The notes: generated by a model from the sequence alone, not told the origin. Numbered from the stretch's first letter, positions 23,180-36,560 are shown. The stretch is 64,000 bases of DNA from Ziziphus jujuba (GCF_031755915.1 NC_083389.1:20524001-20588000), one strand, 5' to 3'. A program made the numbers and translations.

Positions 23180-23605
23180 CTACTACCATGCAAAGTTTTT
23201 TTATTTCCATCTCTGGTTTTTCTTCTTCTACTATACATAATTTTTTATTTGCATATCTGTTTCTTTTTCTTCTTCTTCAACTTGTTCTTGTTCTTGTTCT
23301 TCTTCTTTTTCTTCTGTGCTCTCTAGACTTTCTTCTTCGTTTTCTGTGCTCTCTGGATCTTCTTCTTATTCTTCTTCTATATGGTCTTCACCGAAATTAA
23401 TTTTAAAAAATGAAAAAAAAAATAAACAATTTTAGTGGTCAGTTGCAACCCACTTGACCAAGATTTGATGTAATTTGTTAGATTTAACTGATTTGGGCAA
23501 GTGTAAGTTTTTGAAACGGATGTTTAAAAAAAAAAAAATAACAGCTCCAAAAAGGCAGATTTAAAAGGTTTTAATGAGTAATTTTCTATTAATTTAAATA
23601 GCAAA
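23180..23605 (-). mobile_element. Dispersed repeat, inverted copy
   Basis: This is the minus-strand counterpart of 21875-22250. It has the same order of a TTTTCAAAAAC motif, a 'CTAACAAATT' motif and then an acidic Glu-rich open stretch (EEDPESTENEEESLESTEEK). A 16-bp internal repeat, GAGAGCACAGAA, occurs twice. The leucine-rich frame on the plus strand is only the shadow of the acidic stretch. The two copies could pair as a hairpin across about 1 kb. Confidence 0.5.
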
Positions 23606-23647
23606 GTTCAAAAAATAATAGGATTTACATGTGAGAGAGGACGAGTG

Positions 23648-26600
23648 TCAACAAAATATAAAAAGACTATCAACAAAAATTATATAAATATAATGATTGA
23701 AAAATTCTCTAATAATAATTAAAAAGTTGGTGGAATTAAAATAGGTACCTGGTTTTTCAAACTGGCGTCGTATGATGCCATTAAGGTCTTGTTCCAAAAT
23801 CACCATGTCTTTGCCATTAAGCTTTACAACCTTAAGCTTAGGTATCTTCGGAGTTTTATTTGCGGTAACAAATGTCTGCAACTTAGGACACTTTTTTATT
23901 TGTAGAGTTTCTAGGGATGGGAATTCAAAGGCATAAGGATGTTGACATAAATAGTAGAGATTATTCAGAGAATTTAATTCAATGGAAACCAGATTGGGAA
24001 ATGAAACCACATAAAATTCCGCATTAACATTATTGATCTCCTCTTCTGTTTTTGCAACGACCTCTTCCATTGATTTACAGTAAGTAACTTTGAGACCTTT
24101 TAGCATCACGAGGAGTTTGGCAATGGAAGCAGTGAATAAATATCTCAAACTTGGACAAAAATGTAATGATAGAGTTTTCAGATTTTGGAAGCCAACAGTT
24201 TTGACCTGTTGTGGACCCTTCTTCCATATGTGCATCAGCTTGTATAGCCCACGTAATTCCAAACTTTCCAACTTATTGAGGGCTGGAGCTAATGGGCCTT
24301 CCCCATAGTCGAATACCACCTCCAACGAATTACACCAAATCACATCTAAATCTTTCAAGTTCATCAGCCACTAAAAAACCAAAAAATAAATTAATTATTA
24401 ATGATGACAAAGATTATGCCAAAAAATGCTACAGATTTGGCTAAAAGTGTTAGCAACTCAAAGTACACTAATGTGATTGGTAACCTCGAATTTAAAAGTT
24501 TTTTTACAAGGAGGATTTATTTTTATGTTTTTTAAAGCTAAAACTGTTTTTTAAACTAAATAATTAATGGTCAATGTTATTGCCACGGTGCAGAAACTTT
24601 TTTCCGCAGGATTTTGACACACCTTCTTTGTCTGTTCCAATTTTATCCTTATTCAATCATGCTTGTGAAGTTTTTATCATTTATTTTCTACATTTGTAAT
24701 GACTTTTTTTTCCCTCTCAAATTTTGTTGAAATTGTAAATATTACACATTTTTAATGTCTTCTTTCTCTTAGTTTTGTTTTGTCTAAGATTAAAAATAGT
24801 AGTATTTGTACAATAAAGTTAACATTTTATATGTGTATGTAGATTTTAACATTTTTATTATTTTATCATAAATGAATGTTATAAAATAATTTGCATGTAT
24901 TCTTTCACTTTTTTTTTAAATTTTTTTTTTTTATAACCAATAGATTTTTTATTTTTTTTTTAAACAAAGTGTAGATATTTATATATTTGGAAGTTTAGAA
25001 TTTTGCATGCTAATAAAGATTTACATGCTATCTTAATCTATTCTACTAAAATAAGGAAATCATGCGAGAAAAAGAAAACAATATTTACTATTTTTTAATA
25101 AAGATTTACATGCTATATCAATCTATTCAAATAAAATAAAGAGATCATGCTAGAAAAAAAAAAAACAATATTTACTATTTTTTAATAAAGATTTACATGC
25201 TATATTAATCTATTCTAATAAAATAAGGAAATTATGATAGAAAAGGAAAACAACACTTACTAATTTTTATTTGAATTGAATAAACAAAATAAAGGGAAAA
25301 GGAAATTTCATTAAGGACAAAATAGGAATTGCAAAAGATGGAACATTAAACTCGGATGGAAACAGGTTTTTGTACCATGGCAATAATAATGTTATCAATT
25401 AATGTAATAAAACATGATTTAGCTGCAACAATTACTTTTGCAGCTCAAAGATCTTTCCCAAAACATCATATTTTATTTATTTTATTATTATTTTTCTACA
25501 GGACCAAAAAACCAATAGCCCAACTTAAATTCTATATATTTTCCTTTAGCATATGGATATTTAAATATAGTTGATAATGTCACCTACTAAAGAATCAAAT
25601 AAATTCTAAAATGTATATAAACAAACTTTTTTGATGACCACATTGTCCTTTTAAAAGTACTAAATTTTCATTTAAACATTTAATTACTAAACCAACTATA
25701 ATAATTTGTGGGGAAAAAAATTAAATAATCATTATATATAAATAGGAGTAAATATAACATTTATTCTTGAATTATAGAGGTTAATCACATTCATTCTTGA
25801 ATAGTTTAGATACCAAATGCAATAAATTTTAAAGTTTTTTATTTATTAAAAATGGAAAAAAAAAACCTAAATAAATATTAAAATTAGCCACCTAAAATAA
25901 AAAAGATAAATTTATTTCAAGCAATGAATATAGAAGTTAAAAAATAATATTTATATCCATTTTCTTTATTGTTTTATTTTTTTTAATTTTTTTTCTTTCC
26001 TAAATAACTCTTTTAGAATTTTTAAATACTGAAAACAAAATTTTGAGAAATTAATTTTTGTAAAAATAAAAATTTGAAAATTTTATATACATACGAAAGA
26101 AAGTTTTCTTTTTAATATTTAATTTATAGAACAGTTAAAAATATTATTAAATAGTATATTCTGTAAAGTTATACAGAGAGAGAGAGAGAGAGAGAGAGAA
26201 CATTGTACCTCTTCTTTGTGATTGTCCAGCTGACGATCCTGATTAACATCCTTTGTCAAGTGGGAAGTATCGATGATTTCTTGAGAATTTTGTATCATGT
26301 TGGGTTTGCCAGCTATATTACCACATGGTAGACACCCAATTAGGCAGCACTTCTTATGAGAAAGATTTTCCGAATCATTTGGTTGATCAACATTAATATT
26401 ATTGGTAATATTACTGTTGATTGGATCAAGCTGTGGTGAATCATTTCCATGAAAACCAAAAAGTACTTTTATTGAATCACAGTCGTTCACCTCTAACTTT
26501 TCTAGACTTGGTAACCACTTTATACATTTGAAGGGAACAAGTATGTTAGTAGGAGTATTCATATTATCCATGTTGCTTTCTACTCCATCAGCATCCTACA

Positions 26601-29600
26601 GCCATGCAATTACATTCCAATAATATCATGATACTATACATATACATATTGTATTGGAACAATAATTTAGTAAAATGATTAATATTATTTTATCATAAAC
26701 TATGACATATTTTGCATATTTTTATTTCCAAACTATAAAATTCTCACATCGTTTTCCATACCAATGTTTTTATGTTATTTTAGTTCAATTAAACATTTTG
26801 TTATTAATAAATTCAATAAAATTAAGAAAACTCAATCATGTAACTTTATTTTGAAACATATTTATTTTGGTTTATATATTTATTTTTGTGTAGTGTGTTT
26901 GACTATATAATTTGGGCAAATTCATTATATAATGATTGGACTAAACTAAAAAAAAAAAAAAAAAAAATTAAATATGATAAATTAAATGTAAAATTTAAAT
27001 CACCACATGAACTCTTAAACAAATATGCTAAAAATTATAAGTTTACCTCTTAGCAGTTTTAATTGCCATTGACCTTTCATAAGTTTAAATTTTTTAAATC
27101 ATTTAAATATATACGTATATGTACGTACCTTAGGTGGCCCTGTACTTCCCTCATCATCTATGGCTCTGCACAAACTGATTAGACTCGGTAGCCACCACAG
27201 AGTTAACTCAGTTAATTTGGGGAAGAGAATCATATCATCGGATGTAGATGTATTAATAGGATCATCAGTTTTGCGGTTCCATACGGAAACGATTTCTTCT
27301 AATGTTGGGCAGTTTCCTACATACAAACTCTGGAGCTGTGGAAATCCTCTTGGAAGAGATGATGCTGTGGAAATCCTCTCCTTTCTAACAAACTGATGAT
27401 CAGTAGGAGGAAGTTGTAAATCATCAGAATTATAATGGAATATTCCCTTCAATCCTTCAAGATTCATCAAATACAATTCCTCCAAAAGAGGGAATTTGTT
27501 TGGAACATGAAGATCAGTCCGATTATTATTTGACGTGAATTTCACCACGTACTCCATTTCATTGCAGTTGACTACTATAAGAATCCTCAACCACGGGAAA
27601 CCATCTTGCTCCTCCTCATCAAAATGGGGAAATAAATTCTTCAAATCATGCACCTTCCTTAATCTCAAAGCTTCACATTTCTTGACTATTGGATGAATCC
27701 CACTCTGTTTTATAGAATCAGTGCTAACTTCGTCTAGCTGCAAATTCTTTCTAAACAAATCATTGATTTCATCTCTAGCATATCTACCCACACCAATTGA
27801 AAATCTTGTCAAATCATTGAAAATAAAGTTTCTTGGAATAAACTCCACTTCTGGTATCCAAACATTTAAAACTTTCAAATATCGATCAAGCAGAGGAGTT
27901 ATCTCATCAAGACTTGCGGAGGTTTTCTCTTCATTTCCTTCCAGAGAACTCCAACTACTGAAGGGGAAAATCTTTAACTCTTCCAATGTGGTTAATCTCG
28001 AGAGTACACCAGGTGGAATTCTATTAAGCCCTTTGCATTTTGTCATATCCAACACCTTTAGATGTTGAAGATTTCCTATCTCCTTTGGCAACTCTTGTTG
28101 GATCCAAGAACCAATCAAGCTGAGGATTTCTAGCATTTCCAATCCTCCAATTCTTGAAATATCTCCTAACTCACAATACTCCAAATGCAAGGTCCGGAGG
28201 TTTTGTAGCATTTGCAATGATGCTGGAAGCGTTTGAAAGTAAATACTTTGAAAAGCCAAAACCTTGATTTCTTTAATCCCTTCGAAAAAATTCTCACTCA
28301 GTTCCAATTTCTGCCAAGCATATCTTACCATAAAGTGATATTTTATTTTAATTGTCGAGGACAAACTTAGAAGCTTGAGATTGGGGCACACCAAACTATC
28401 AGGATGCTTCTTGATTCTCTTATCAAATACAAGTGAGATTGCAGTGCAATGTTCCATTTCACTTGAATCTATCTCTGGCCACTCTTCCATTTCATTATCA
28501 CATTTAACTACGAAGCCATCGTGCTCCTTTCTTGATGCGATTGATATGGCCACATCACGAACAATATCATGCATTCTAATGCACTCTTTCTCATTGCCAT
28601 CCATCAGTAGAAAACATCTTTTTAAATACCCAACCAAAGTATGAACTCTGTTTCTTGTCTGTTCCATTGTCCGAGTTTCTTGAAACAACCTTAATCCTTT
28701 CCCATATCGAACCAAAGTTTCAATACCAATATCATAGTCTTCTGGGAATAAACAACACAGCAAAAAGCATGACTTGGCTTCTTCGCTTCTTAAAAGGTCG
28801 TAACTCAATTTGATACGGGAATAGACCTCTATATCCGTTTTTAACATGCTATCTGGTATTGATTTTTCAAGTTTGAGAAGTGCATCATTCCAATCACTTT
28901 CGTCTCTATTTTCGAGCGCTCTTCCAACAGTGACGATCGCAACAGGTAAGCCTTTGCATTCATTTGCAACCTTTTTTGCTACCTTGTGTAGATCACGAGT
29001 ACAATTGGAAATTCCTGCCACCTCTTCGAAAAGATTCCAAGCTTCGTCTTCAGATAAGACTTTGATGGGAAAAATCTCTTGACTTTTCATTTGCTTGCAA
29101 ACATCTTCATTTCGTGATGCCAATAGAATTTTACATCCATCGGGGATACCTACAGCCTCCAAATCAAGTTTATTCCACAAGTCATCCAGTATAAGAAGGA
29201 TGTTTTCTGTCTCTTTCAATATTCTCTGACGCAATTTTTCTGCTCTTCCTTCGTCGTCGCTCTTCTGATCAAACTTCAAACCCAAGAAATCTGCAATTGT
29301 GTCTTGGATTCGACCAACATTTGGATTTTGGGACACCGTTACCATAACAACCTCACGAAAAAGTTTCTCATCTTTTGCTCTTTTAGCAACTTCTTTGGCC
29401 ATGGTTGTTTTCCCGATCCCGCCCATCCCGCATATCGCAGTCATGCTCACCTTCTCATTTCTTAGAGCCTCCATAACTTGATTTAAGATTTTCTTTCTCG
29501 AGTTGAAGTCTTTCATGGATGATGAAGAAAAGTGCATTCTGGTTGGAGGTGCAGGGTAGGATATTCTATCGAACTTTCCTTCTTGTTGGAGCTTCAGAAC

Positions 29601-29960
29601 ACCCTCTGCGTGCTTCTTGGCTTTCCTACCCAAAGAATGTCGCAACTTCAAGTTTGGGCACCATCCATGGAAGCACATTTTGTCTGCTGTTGCATCTTCT
29701 TTCAAGAACTTCTCCAGCTCATCTGTGATCTTGTCCACCTCTGAAACCCACCAATTAACTTCATCTCCGATGACTTCTGAATTTCTATTTGCTGCATCGA
29801 TCAACTTTTGAACATCAGCTCTCTTGTTCATCAGCTTAACATTTTCATCTTCAAGAGCCTTGATGTTGACTTTATAGTGAAATAAGTATCCAAGATGTCT
29901 TCCAGTGGGCTCCACCAACATTTCTCCAATTTTTGATATGATTGAAGTGATAATGTCCAT
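23648..29960 (-). CDS. CC-NB-ARC-LRR disease resistance protein (RPS2-like, CCG10-type NLR)
   Basis: This is an intracellular immune receptor that recognises pathogen effectors and exchanges ADP for ATP in its NB-ARC domain. Exon 1 (29960-27129) codes 944 residues: an N-terminal coiled coil with WWVSEVDKI (about 70-78) instead of EDVID; P-loop GMGGIGKTT 178-186; kinase 2 ILLILDDLW 254-262, whose final W marks a non-TIR NLR; RNBS-B KILLASRNEDV; GLPV 337-340; RNBS-D CFLLCCLFPEDYD about 398-410; MHD 463-465; then leucine-rich repeats. Exon 2 (26595-26209, DADGVESNM..DNHKEE) and exon 3 (24370-23749) add more repeats and both junctions keep frame. If exon 3 is not spliced at GAAAAACCAG|GTACCT it runs to a stop at 23648. 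A further short last exon is possible. No stop or frameshift was found, so it is probably functional. Start chosen: MDIITSIISK, just after an acceptor. Confidence 0.9.
25011..25265. repeat. Minisatellite, three ~86-bp units, in NLR intron 2
   Basis: TAATAAAGATTTACATGCTA starts units at 25011, 25096 and 25183. Each continues with 'ATCTATTC..AATAAAATAA.GA.ATCATG..AGAAAA' and 'CAATATTTACTATTTTT'. Units differ by a few substitutions and A-run lengths. Confidence 0.9.
26173..26200. repeat. (AG)n microsatellite just inside NLR intron 2
   Basis: Fourteen AG repeats start about 10 bp beyond the exon 2 donor (GAAGAG|GTACAATG at 26209/26208). On the transcript this is a pyrimidine-rich CT run immediately after the 5' splice site. 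Confidence 0.9.
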
Positions 29961-30171
29961 TTTCCTTTGAAAATATATCAGACAAACCAGTAATTATATA
30001 TAAATTGCAATGTGAGTACTAGCTGTAGCTAGGATGTACAGAGAATAAAAATTTGAACTACTGTTATTACTACTACGAAAAATAGAAAAATTGTTTGGTA
30101 ACTTTTAAATGTCTAGCTAATATTATGGTAACAATTATTTATTAATATTTTTAAAAAAGATGAAAGAACTA
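29961..30171 (-). promoter_or_regulatory. Region directly upstream of the NLR start, candidate 3' splice site
   Basis: On the minus strand TGATATATTTTCAAAG precedes GAAAATGG, an acceptor-like sequence 4 bp before the ATG at 29960. With the conserved donor near 36958 this suggests a leader intron of about 7 kb. A conventional promoter close to the ATG is the alternative. No strong TATA box was seen. Confidence 0.35.
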
Positions 30172-31430
30172 TCATAGAATTGAGAGGAAATGAGGAAAGG
30201 AGAGACAGGAGAGGGGATATTTTTTATAATTAAATAAAAAATCGATTAAAATAGTTTCCAATAACAATCAATAAGTCCTTAAAGTAATTTCTGAAGACTA
30301 GGAATTAAAAAATAAAAATAAATAAAGACTAGTAACAAATGTGTTACCAAATGCATATTTAATTTTGTTTGTCGTAGCATAAACCAAAACTAAAAAAACA
30401 ATATCAAAATTGAACATTTAATATTATCAAAAAACCATATGTACAATTGAAAAGATATATCTCACTAAACTATTATAGTTAAGCACAATATAATGTCATG
30501 AGTAAATATCTCATCCTAGCATTCAAATCATGGACCATGCTTGGGACATGAGATCCTTGGGCCAATATCCAAATTTGTGAACCCCACACATGGAATGGTC
30601 CTAAGAAATGTAGATTAAAGATTGAGACTCCACAACCAAAGGCCACGACTGGATCCTAAACCCTGAAACCTTGTAATGGGATTGCAATTGAGATCTAAGA
30701 CCCCTGTACGACTGGATCATGACCATAGGAAAATTAGAACTAAAACTAAGGAACATTAGACTAGGAAATTTAAGCGGCTCAAGATCCCTTGATTATGATT
30801 GAAATTTTGGAAACTTCAAACCTATATCGAGATGGCGAATAAGATTTGGTTTGATATTGCTGTAAATTATGAAATAATCAATAAAACTCTACTGTAGCAA
30901 CAGTCAATTTTTTAATCAATTTGATAAGTGTTTGGTAAACTATTGTTACAAAACTACTCATAGTAACAAAATTATAATTTTGGCATTTGCTAAATAACGT
31001 GCTTGATAATTGTAATTGTATATAATCATCAAAACAGAGATGAATTATTATTGTTCATATATATATATATATATTATTTTTGCTAATTGATGTTTTTACT
31101 ACATATAAAATAATCTAACGTATGTATATATTCTCTTTTCTCATCCCAAAAAAGCATATATATATATATATATATAATTGAAGAAACCAAGAAAACATAA
31201 ACAAACCTAACTTTAAATAAGAAAAATGATTATAAAAAAAAAAATCATAAAGTTACATGGTAACAGGGAATTATATATCTTATTAGTTGAAGGTTAATTT
31301 ATAATTTTTAATATTAAAATTCTAATTATACTAGAAGTAGAATTTGAGAAGTAGCTTATTACATTCCAACTTCATAAATTTCCACAACATTTTATTTGAG
31401 AAAAAATATTCCATAATCCATTTTAGCAGG
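30172..31430. repeat. Block B, paralogous to block A (1-540 and 3051-3850)
   Basis: Non-coding. Collinear with block A but without its 2.6-kb insertion between 'AATATAATGT' and 'CATGAGTAAATAT', so it is the empty-site version. (TA)n runs occur at 31058-31078 and 31156-31178. Confidence 0.65.
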
Positions 31431-31689
31431 TCTAAAAGAAAACTCCGAACATAGCCTAAGTTCCAATTCCTCCAACTGGGGTTTCGGAATCTTTTACCAA
31501 GATGTGTATCTGAAACCTTATGTTAAAACTAGAACTAAGACTAACACTAGCAACAAAGACCAATGAAACAAGACTTAAATCCCCACAACCAAATCCAGGA
31601 CTTGAACTCCCCAATTTGGATCATGGGTTTAATTGTCACATAAAATTATTTGGTAACTCTTAAATGTCTAGCTATTTTTATATACATTA

Positions 31690-34394
31690 CAAGTAAAACA
31701 ACATAGAAGAATTGTGTATGCAGTTGATGAATCTTCCACTGAGCTATAGCATATGAGACTTGAACATCTAAGTGAAAATGGGATGCATATATTATCTAAG
31801 AAGCATAAACTTCAAGTTCTTGGTTTGAAGAATATATGCACACACAATTGGTAAATAACATAGTGTTGCATTTAAAACTTTTTCTCCTTTTAGAAAATCC
31901 AGTATTTTGGATTTGGTGCATGTTAATTTCTATTGGATAGATGCCAAAATTTTAAGCGGTGCTAACTACTATGTTACATTTATTGATGACTACTCAAGGA
32001 AAATTTGGAGCTTTGCATTGAAGGCTAAAAGTTAAGAGCTGGATATCGTTTCATGCTACCGTTGAAAGAGAAACTGGAAGGAAATTAAGATGTATTCGTG
32101 CATATGATGGTGGCTAATATAGAGCCCATTTGAAGACTATTGTAAAGTAAATGGAATCAAATTGGAAAAATTTGTGCGAACAACACAACAAGATAATGAG
32201 TTTGAATAGAGAATGAATCACACTATTAATGATAGGATTAGGTGTATGCTCTGTCATGCAAAACTGCCTAAGTCCTTTTGAGGTGAGCAACAAAAACAAC
32301 GATAGAACTTATTAATAAATCACCTTCAATTCCTTTGGACAGTGATGTACCAAAAAAAGGTTTGGATAGGAAGTTATGTTTCCTATGACCAATTGACTGT
32401 AGGACATTTGTTCATATGTGCCCAAAGATAGTCGAACGGAGCTCGACAGTAGAGGTAAACAGTGCATTTTCATCAGCATATGGCCATGAATAGATTTTGG
32501 GATCCCATTAACATAAAAATCATTAAAAACAAAGATTTTGTAATATTTTGAGATTAGATCATTGAAGACTTTGAGAAGAGTGGAAACCAAAGTCTACCTA
32601 TCAAGAAATATTTGTTCCAACTTATCCATCTATGAGACATGATAATGATAGGGCAGATGTTCAAAAGGATGACAATGCCAATATAGATGATAATCTTATC
32701 AATGATGTGCCTACAAATGTAGCAAGATGAAGTAAACCTTCCAGACTCACCAGCTGGACATCAATTTAGAAGATTTACAAGGGCAAAACAACCTCTAGCT
32801 TATATCCACCTCATGAGTATGTGATGGTCACTAATGGGGGAGGCCCAGAGAGCTATGAAGAAGCTGTGAAGCTGAGAAGAGATGTTCATGGATAGATGCT
32901 ATACAAAAAAACATGAAACCCATGCATGAGAATCACATGTAAAATTTGGTAAATTACCAAATGATGAAAGGTCTTTGAAGAACAAATGGGTTTTCAAGTT
33001 GAAGACTCAAAAGAATTGCTCACAACCAAGGTACAAGGCAACACTGGTTTTGAAAGGGTTTAACCAGAAAAAAGGAATATATTGGAAGAAATTTTTTCAC
33101 CTATTATGAAAATTTCTTCTATTAGAGTGCTGTTGGGTTTAGCTACTAGTTAGAATTTGGAGATTGAACAACTTGATGTGAAAACTGTCCTCCATAGGAA
33201 TTTGATGGAACAGTTTTATTAGAGCAACTTGAAGAATTCAAGGTAGAGTAAAAAAAAGATTGTACAGGCTCAAACAAGCACCAAGAAAGTGGTATAGAAA
33301 ATTTGACTCCTTTATAGAACTATTACGAGTATAGTAAGACTACTTTTGATGCCTTTGTATTTATGAAGAAATTTTCTAAAGATGACTTTATTATTCTTTT
33401 GCTTTATGTTCATGATATGCTAATTGTGGTTCATGGTGAAAGTAAGATTAAAAAGTTGAAAAAGGGAACTCATAAGTCATTTGACATGAAACATTTGGGA
33501 TTAATGAAACAGATCCTTGGCATGAAGATCACTCGTGACAGGAAGAACATAAAACATAGTTATCTCAAGAGAGGTATATTGAGAAAGTTTAGGAGAGATT
33601 CAATATGAGTGAGGTAAAATCAGTTATATCTCCACTTGTATGTCATTTCAAGCTTAGCCTAAAACAATGTCTTATAAGTGAGAAAGACAAGAAACTGATG
33701 AAGAAGGTGCCTTATGCACCAGCAGTTGGTAATTTGATATATGTTATGGTGGTCATGCACAAGACACGGTGTCACTTGTACAATTGGTGTAGTCGGTCGA
33801 TTCCTTTCAAAAATAGGCAAAGATCATTGGGAGGCTATAAAATAGATTTTTAGGTATCTCAAAGATATTTATAGAGCCTATCTATATTTTGGAGATGAAA
33901 AGCATATGTTGGATGGATACATAGAGGCAAAGATGGCTTGTGATATTGATTTTATGAAGTCTACATTAGTGTATCTGATTACTTATGCAAGGAGTGTTGT
34001 ATCATAGTAATCAAGATTGCAGAAATGTGTTGCTTTATCTACCATTGAAGCTAAGTATATTTCAATTATTGAGGGTTCCAAGGATGTCTTATTGATGAAT
34101 AAGTTCCTAAAATAATTAGGCTAGAAGTAGGAAAAGTTTGTTCTCTACTATGATAGTCAAAATGTTATCCATATTAGTAAGAACCCCTCTTCCACTCTTA
34201 GTGAAAACATAACGATGGAAGGTATCACTAGATTAAGGATGTAATGGAGATAAAGTTAGTGCAACTGGAGAATATCTATATCGATGACAATGCCTCGTAT
34301 ATGATGACTAAAGGTTTACCAAGATAATATTGAGATTTGTAAACAAGTTGTAGATTTAGAAAGCTCTCCTCCATGTGAGTCGTGAGGGAGAGTT
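31690..34394 (+). pseudogene. Ty1/copia pol relic (integrase, reverse transcriptase, RNase H)
   Basis: Read across frames the order is typical for copia. GAG-pre-integrase: HMRLEHLSENGMHILSKK (31740-31800). Integrase core: LDLVHVNFYWIDA, YYVTFIDDYSRKIW (about 31915-32015). Reverse transcriptase: NLEIEQLDVKT-like text and then IILLLYVHDMLIVV (about 33390-33430), where the catalytic YVDD has become YVHD. RNase H: VALSTIEAKYISIIEGSKD (about 34030-34090). Many stops and frameshifts show it is dead. The 5' LTR, gag and protease are missing at the left end. Together with the 1.3-2.6 kb fragment, this covers most of one element family. Confidence 0.85.
34382..34394 (+). other. Polypurine tract
   Basis: GTGAGGGAGAGT lies immediately before the TGTTGAG start of the 3' LTR, where the plus-strand primer of an LTR retrotransposon is expected. 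Confidence 0.7.
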
Positions 34395-34996
34395 TGTTGA
34401 GTGAGGTGTACCTCCCCACATGGAGAGAAGATGACCCACATGTTTCATGGGGTCTTCAATGGTTCAATGTGGAGGACTTGGAAGCATGTCAAAGCTCACC
34501 ATTTCTTATAAATAGGATTGATTTGTGAAGTGGAGACAAACTAAGCAAGAAAGTGAATAGTCCAAGTGAAAAAGCTACCTAAAGCTTTGGTAGAGGAGGG
34601 GGCGGGGGGGAGGAGATTTTCGAGAATAGTAACTCCTTTAGTCCAACAGTCATCATACACTATTGGATCTTTTTCAAATATTTTTTTGGGAGTAAAGGCC
34701 ACGATCCTTACAGTCTGATTGTTGTTTCCTCCTCCTAGAACAAACCATTTGTGTGATATTAAAACTTATTAGTTTGATTAATGCATGTTATACCCCATTA
34801 GTTTATTGATAGTGGATGAGTTTGGACTTCCCTTTGTTTTAAAGGTTTCCATATAAAATCTTGGTGCTATTTTTGTTTATTTTTATTTATTGTTGTTTTA
34901 TCAATTTGGTTTGTTGGGGGCTTGCCTATTTAATTGCACAAAGAGGAAAAATATATTCCCACTGTGTTATTCTTGTTTGTGTGATTTTTCCCAACA
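34395..34996 (+). mobile_element. Ty1/copia 3' LTR
   Basis: 602 bp, beginning TGTTGAGTG and ending TTTTTCCCAACA, so with TGTTG/CAACA inverted ends. It has a polypurine tract on the left and aligns with the LTR at 1330-1880. A TATA-like CTTATAAATAGGATTG is near 34506. A G-rich insertion (GGAGGGGGCGGGGGGGAGGAG, near 34595) is missing from the other copy. Confidence 0.85.
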
Positions 34997-36230
34997 ATAT
35001 GGTTAATCTACCACGCTGTTAATAACTATTTATATGTATATATATATATATATATATAACTATAGAGAAATTCTTTTCCCTACAAATAATACAAAATTTT
35101 AAAAAGCTTTTAGAGGTAAAGAAAAGTCCAAAAAATATATTTTGAAAAGAAAATTATGGGAAAAAAGTGGAGTGCAAATTTTTTCCCAAGAATTTTTTTT
35201 GAAAGGGTAAATTTTTTTTAAAAAAAAATCTATTTAAATACTTAAAAAAAAAAAGTTTCAAATAACTATAAAAAATAGTACTTGTATACCTTAAAAAATA
35301 AAATAAAATAAAATATTTGAACTGGCAAAGGTAGTAAATAAATATACTTTTATGTGTGTAGATATATATATATATATATATATATATAAGGATTGGAGGA
35401 TTGGAATTCGGATAAGGCAATTAAAACTACAAATTGTAGAGTAGAAAAAATATCTGAAATAATTTTTTTTTGAGAGAATATCTTTTTAAAAGAATGTGCA
35501 CAATACTGGATAATTTATTGCTACATCTCATTTTTTTAGAACATTTGAAATAGGTTAAGAAATATACTTTTGTTATAATTATGTGTGTATTACCTCAAAA
35601 TATTATTATCATTATTGTTATTATTATTATTACCTAATAAATTTTAATTTTAGCTTGTTCAGTGGTGAAAGTTGGAAGGATGCCAACCTAGTTGGGATGT
35701 TTCTGGCTTTCTCTTTCCTTTTAAGTAATCTTTTATTATCATCATCATCATCATCATCATCATTATACTTTTCCGTTATTTGATATCATTATTTATATTA
35801 AAATGTATGCATACTTCCATAAAATAAATGTTGGTATAGCATCTTAGCTATGTTAAAATTTACTAAGTGTATTTTATCAAAATAAATAAAATAAAAGCTA
35901 ATGTGTCTTACAAATTGAATTTATTTGGATTAACAAGTGTGACAGTTGCTGGGTTAGACTTAGTGTCTTCTGTTTTACTATGCTTAGGAAAAAGTTGTTG
36001 TCTTTTATTTTTTTTTTATTTTAAATGGTGTTTACTGTCAGTAAAATCCTATCTGATCGTTGAAATATGTAGGCGTGATTCCTATATGTACTTAAAAAGG
36101 AACAATAAAAATTTATGTTATGGTTAATATATAAAATTTACAAAAGTTGTAGAGTTAAACAGGAATTTCATCGTGTGTTATGGTTTTTGAATTTGCATGG
36201 TCATTGTTTGTTTGAGAAGTGAATTTTCGA
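34997..36230. other. Gene-free AT-rich stretch
   Basis: (TA)n runs lie at 35040-35058 and 35362-35387, an (ATT)n run near 35600-35631 and a (CAT)n run near 35740-35765. No gene was recognised. Confidence 0.5.
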
Positions 36231-36234
36231 CAAC

Positions 36235-36560
36235 GAGAAAACCAAAACATCAATTTGACTCCGTAGCACATTAACAAAATCCAGAATAAAGTAGCATCCA
36301 ACTTGGATATAAATCTTTGGTACAACCAAAACATCAGTTTGACTCTGTAGCACATTAACAAAATCCAGAATAAAGTAGTATCCAACTTGGATGTAAATCT
36401 TTATTCCTAGCTAATTTGGCTACCCAGTCAGCAGCCCTATTCAATTCCCTAGGAACATTAAAGAAATTCCACATAATCAAAGTGACGAGAATATTTTTGG
36501 ATATCATCCAACAAGTCTTTCTTTCTTTTGCTTCTATCCTTAAAAAAATAATAATAATAG
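36235..36560 (-). pseudogene. LINE-type RNase H relic with internal 84-bp tandem duplication
   Basis: On the minus strand, about 36540-36390 gives DIQKYSRHFDYVEF and, after a frame shift, FNVPRELNRAADWVAKLARN. This matches the C-terminal part of plant LINE / RVT_3-type RNase H domains (VPRExNxxAD). The next piece, KDLHPSWILLYSGF, is present twice because of an 84-bp tandem duplication (36241-36324 and 36325-36405). No reverse transcriptase lies beside it. Confidence 0.6.

Noticed and set aside
23158..23400. Leucine/phenylalanine-rich open frame on the plus strand
   Set aside because: Antisense shadow of the acidic stretch in the dispersed repeat.
27160..29811. Plus-strand open frames across the NLR exon
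   Set aside because: Antisense shadows of the strongly supported NB-ARC-LRR coding sequence.
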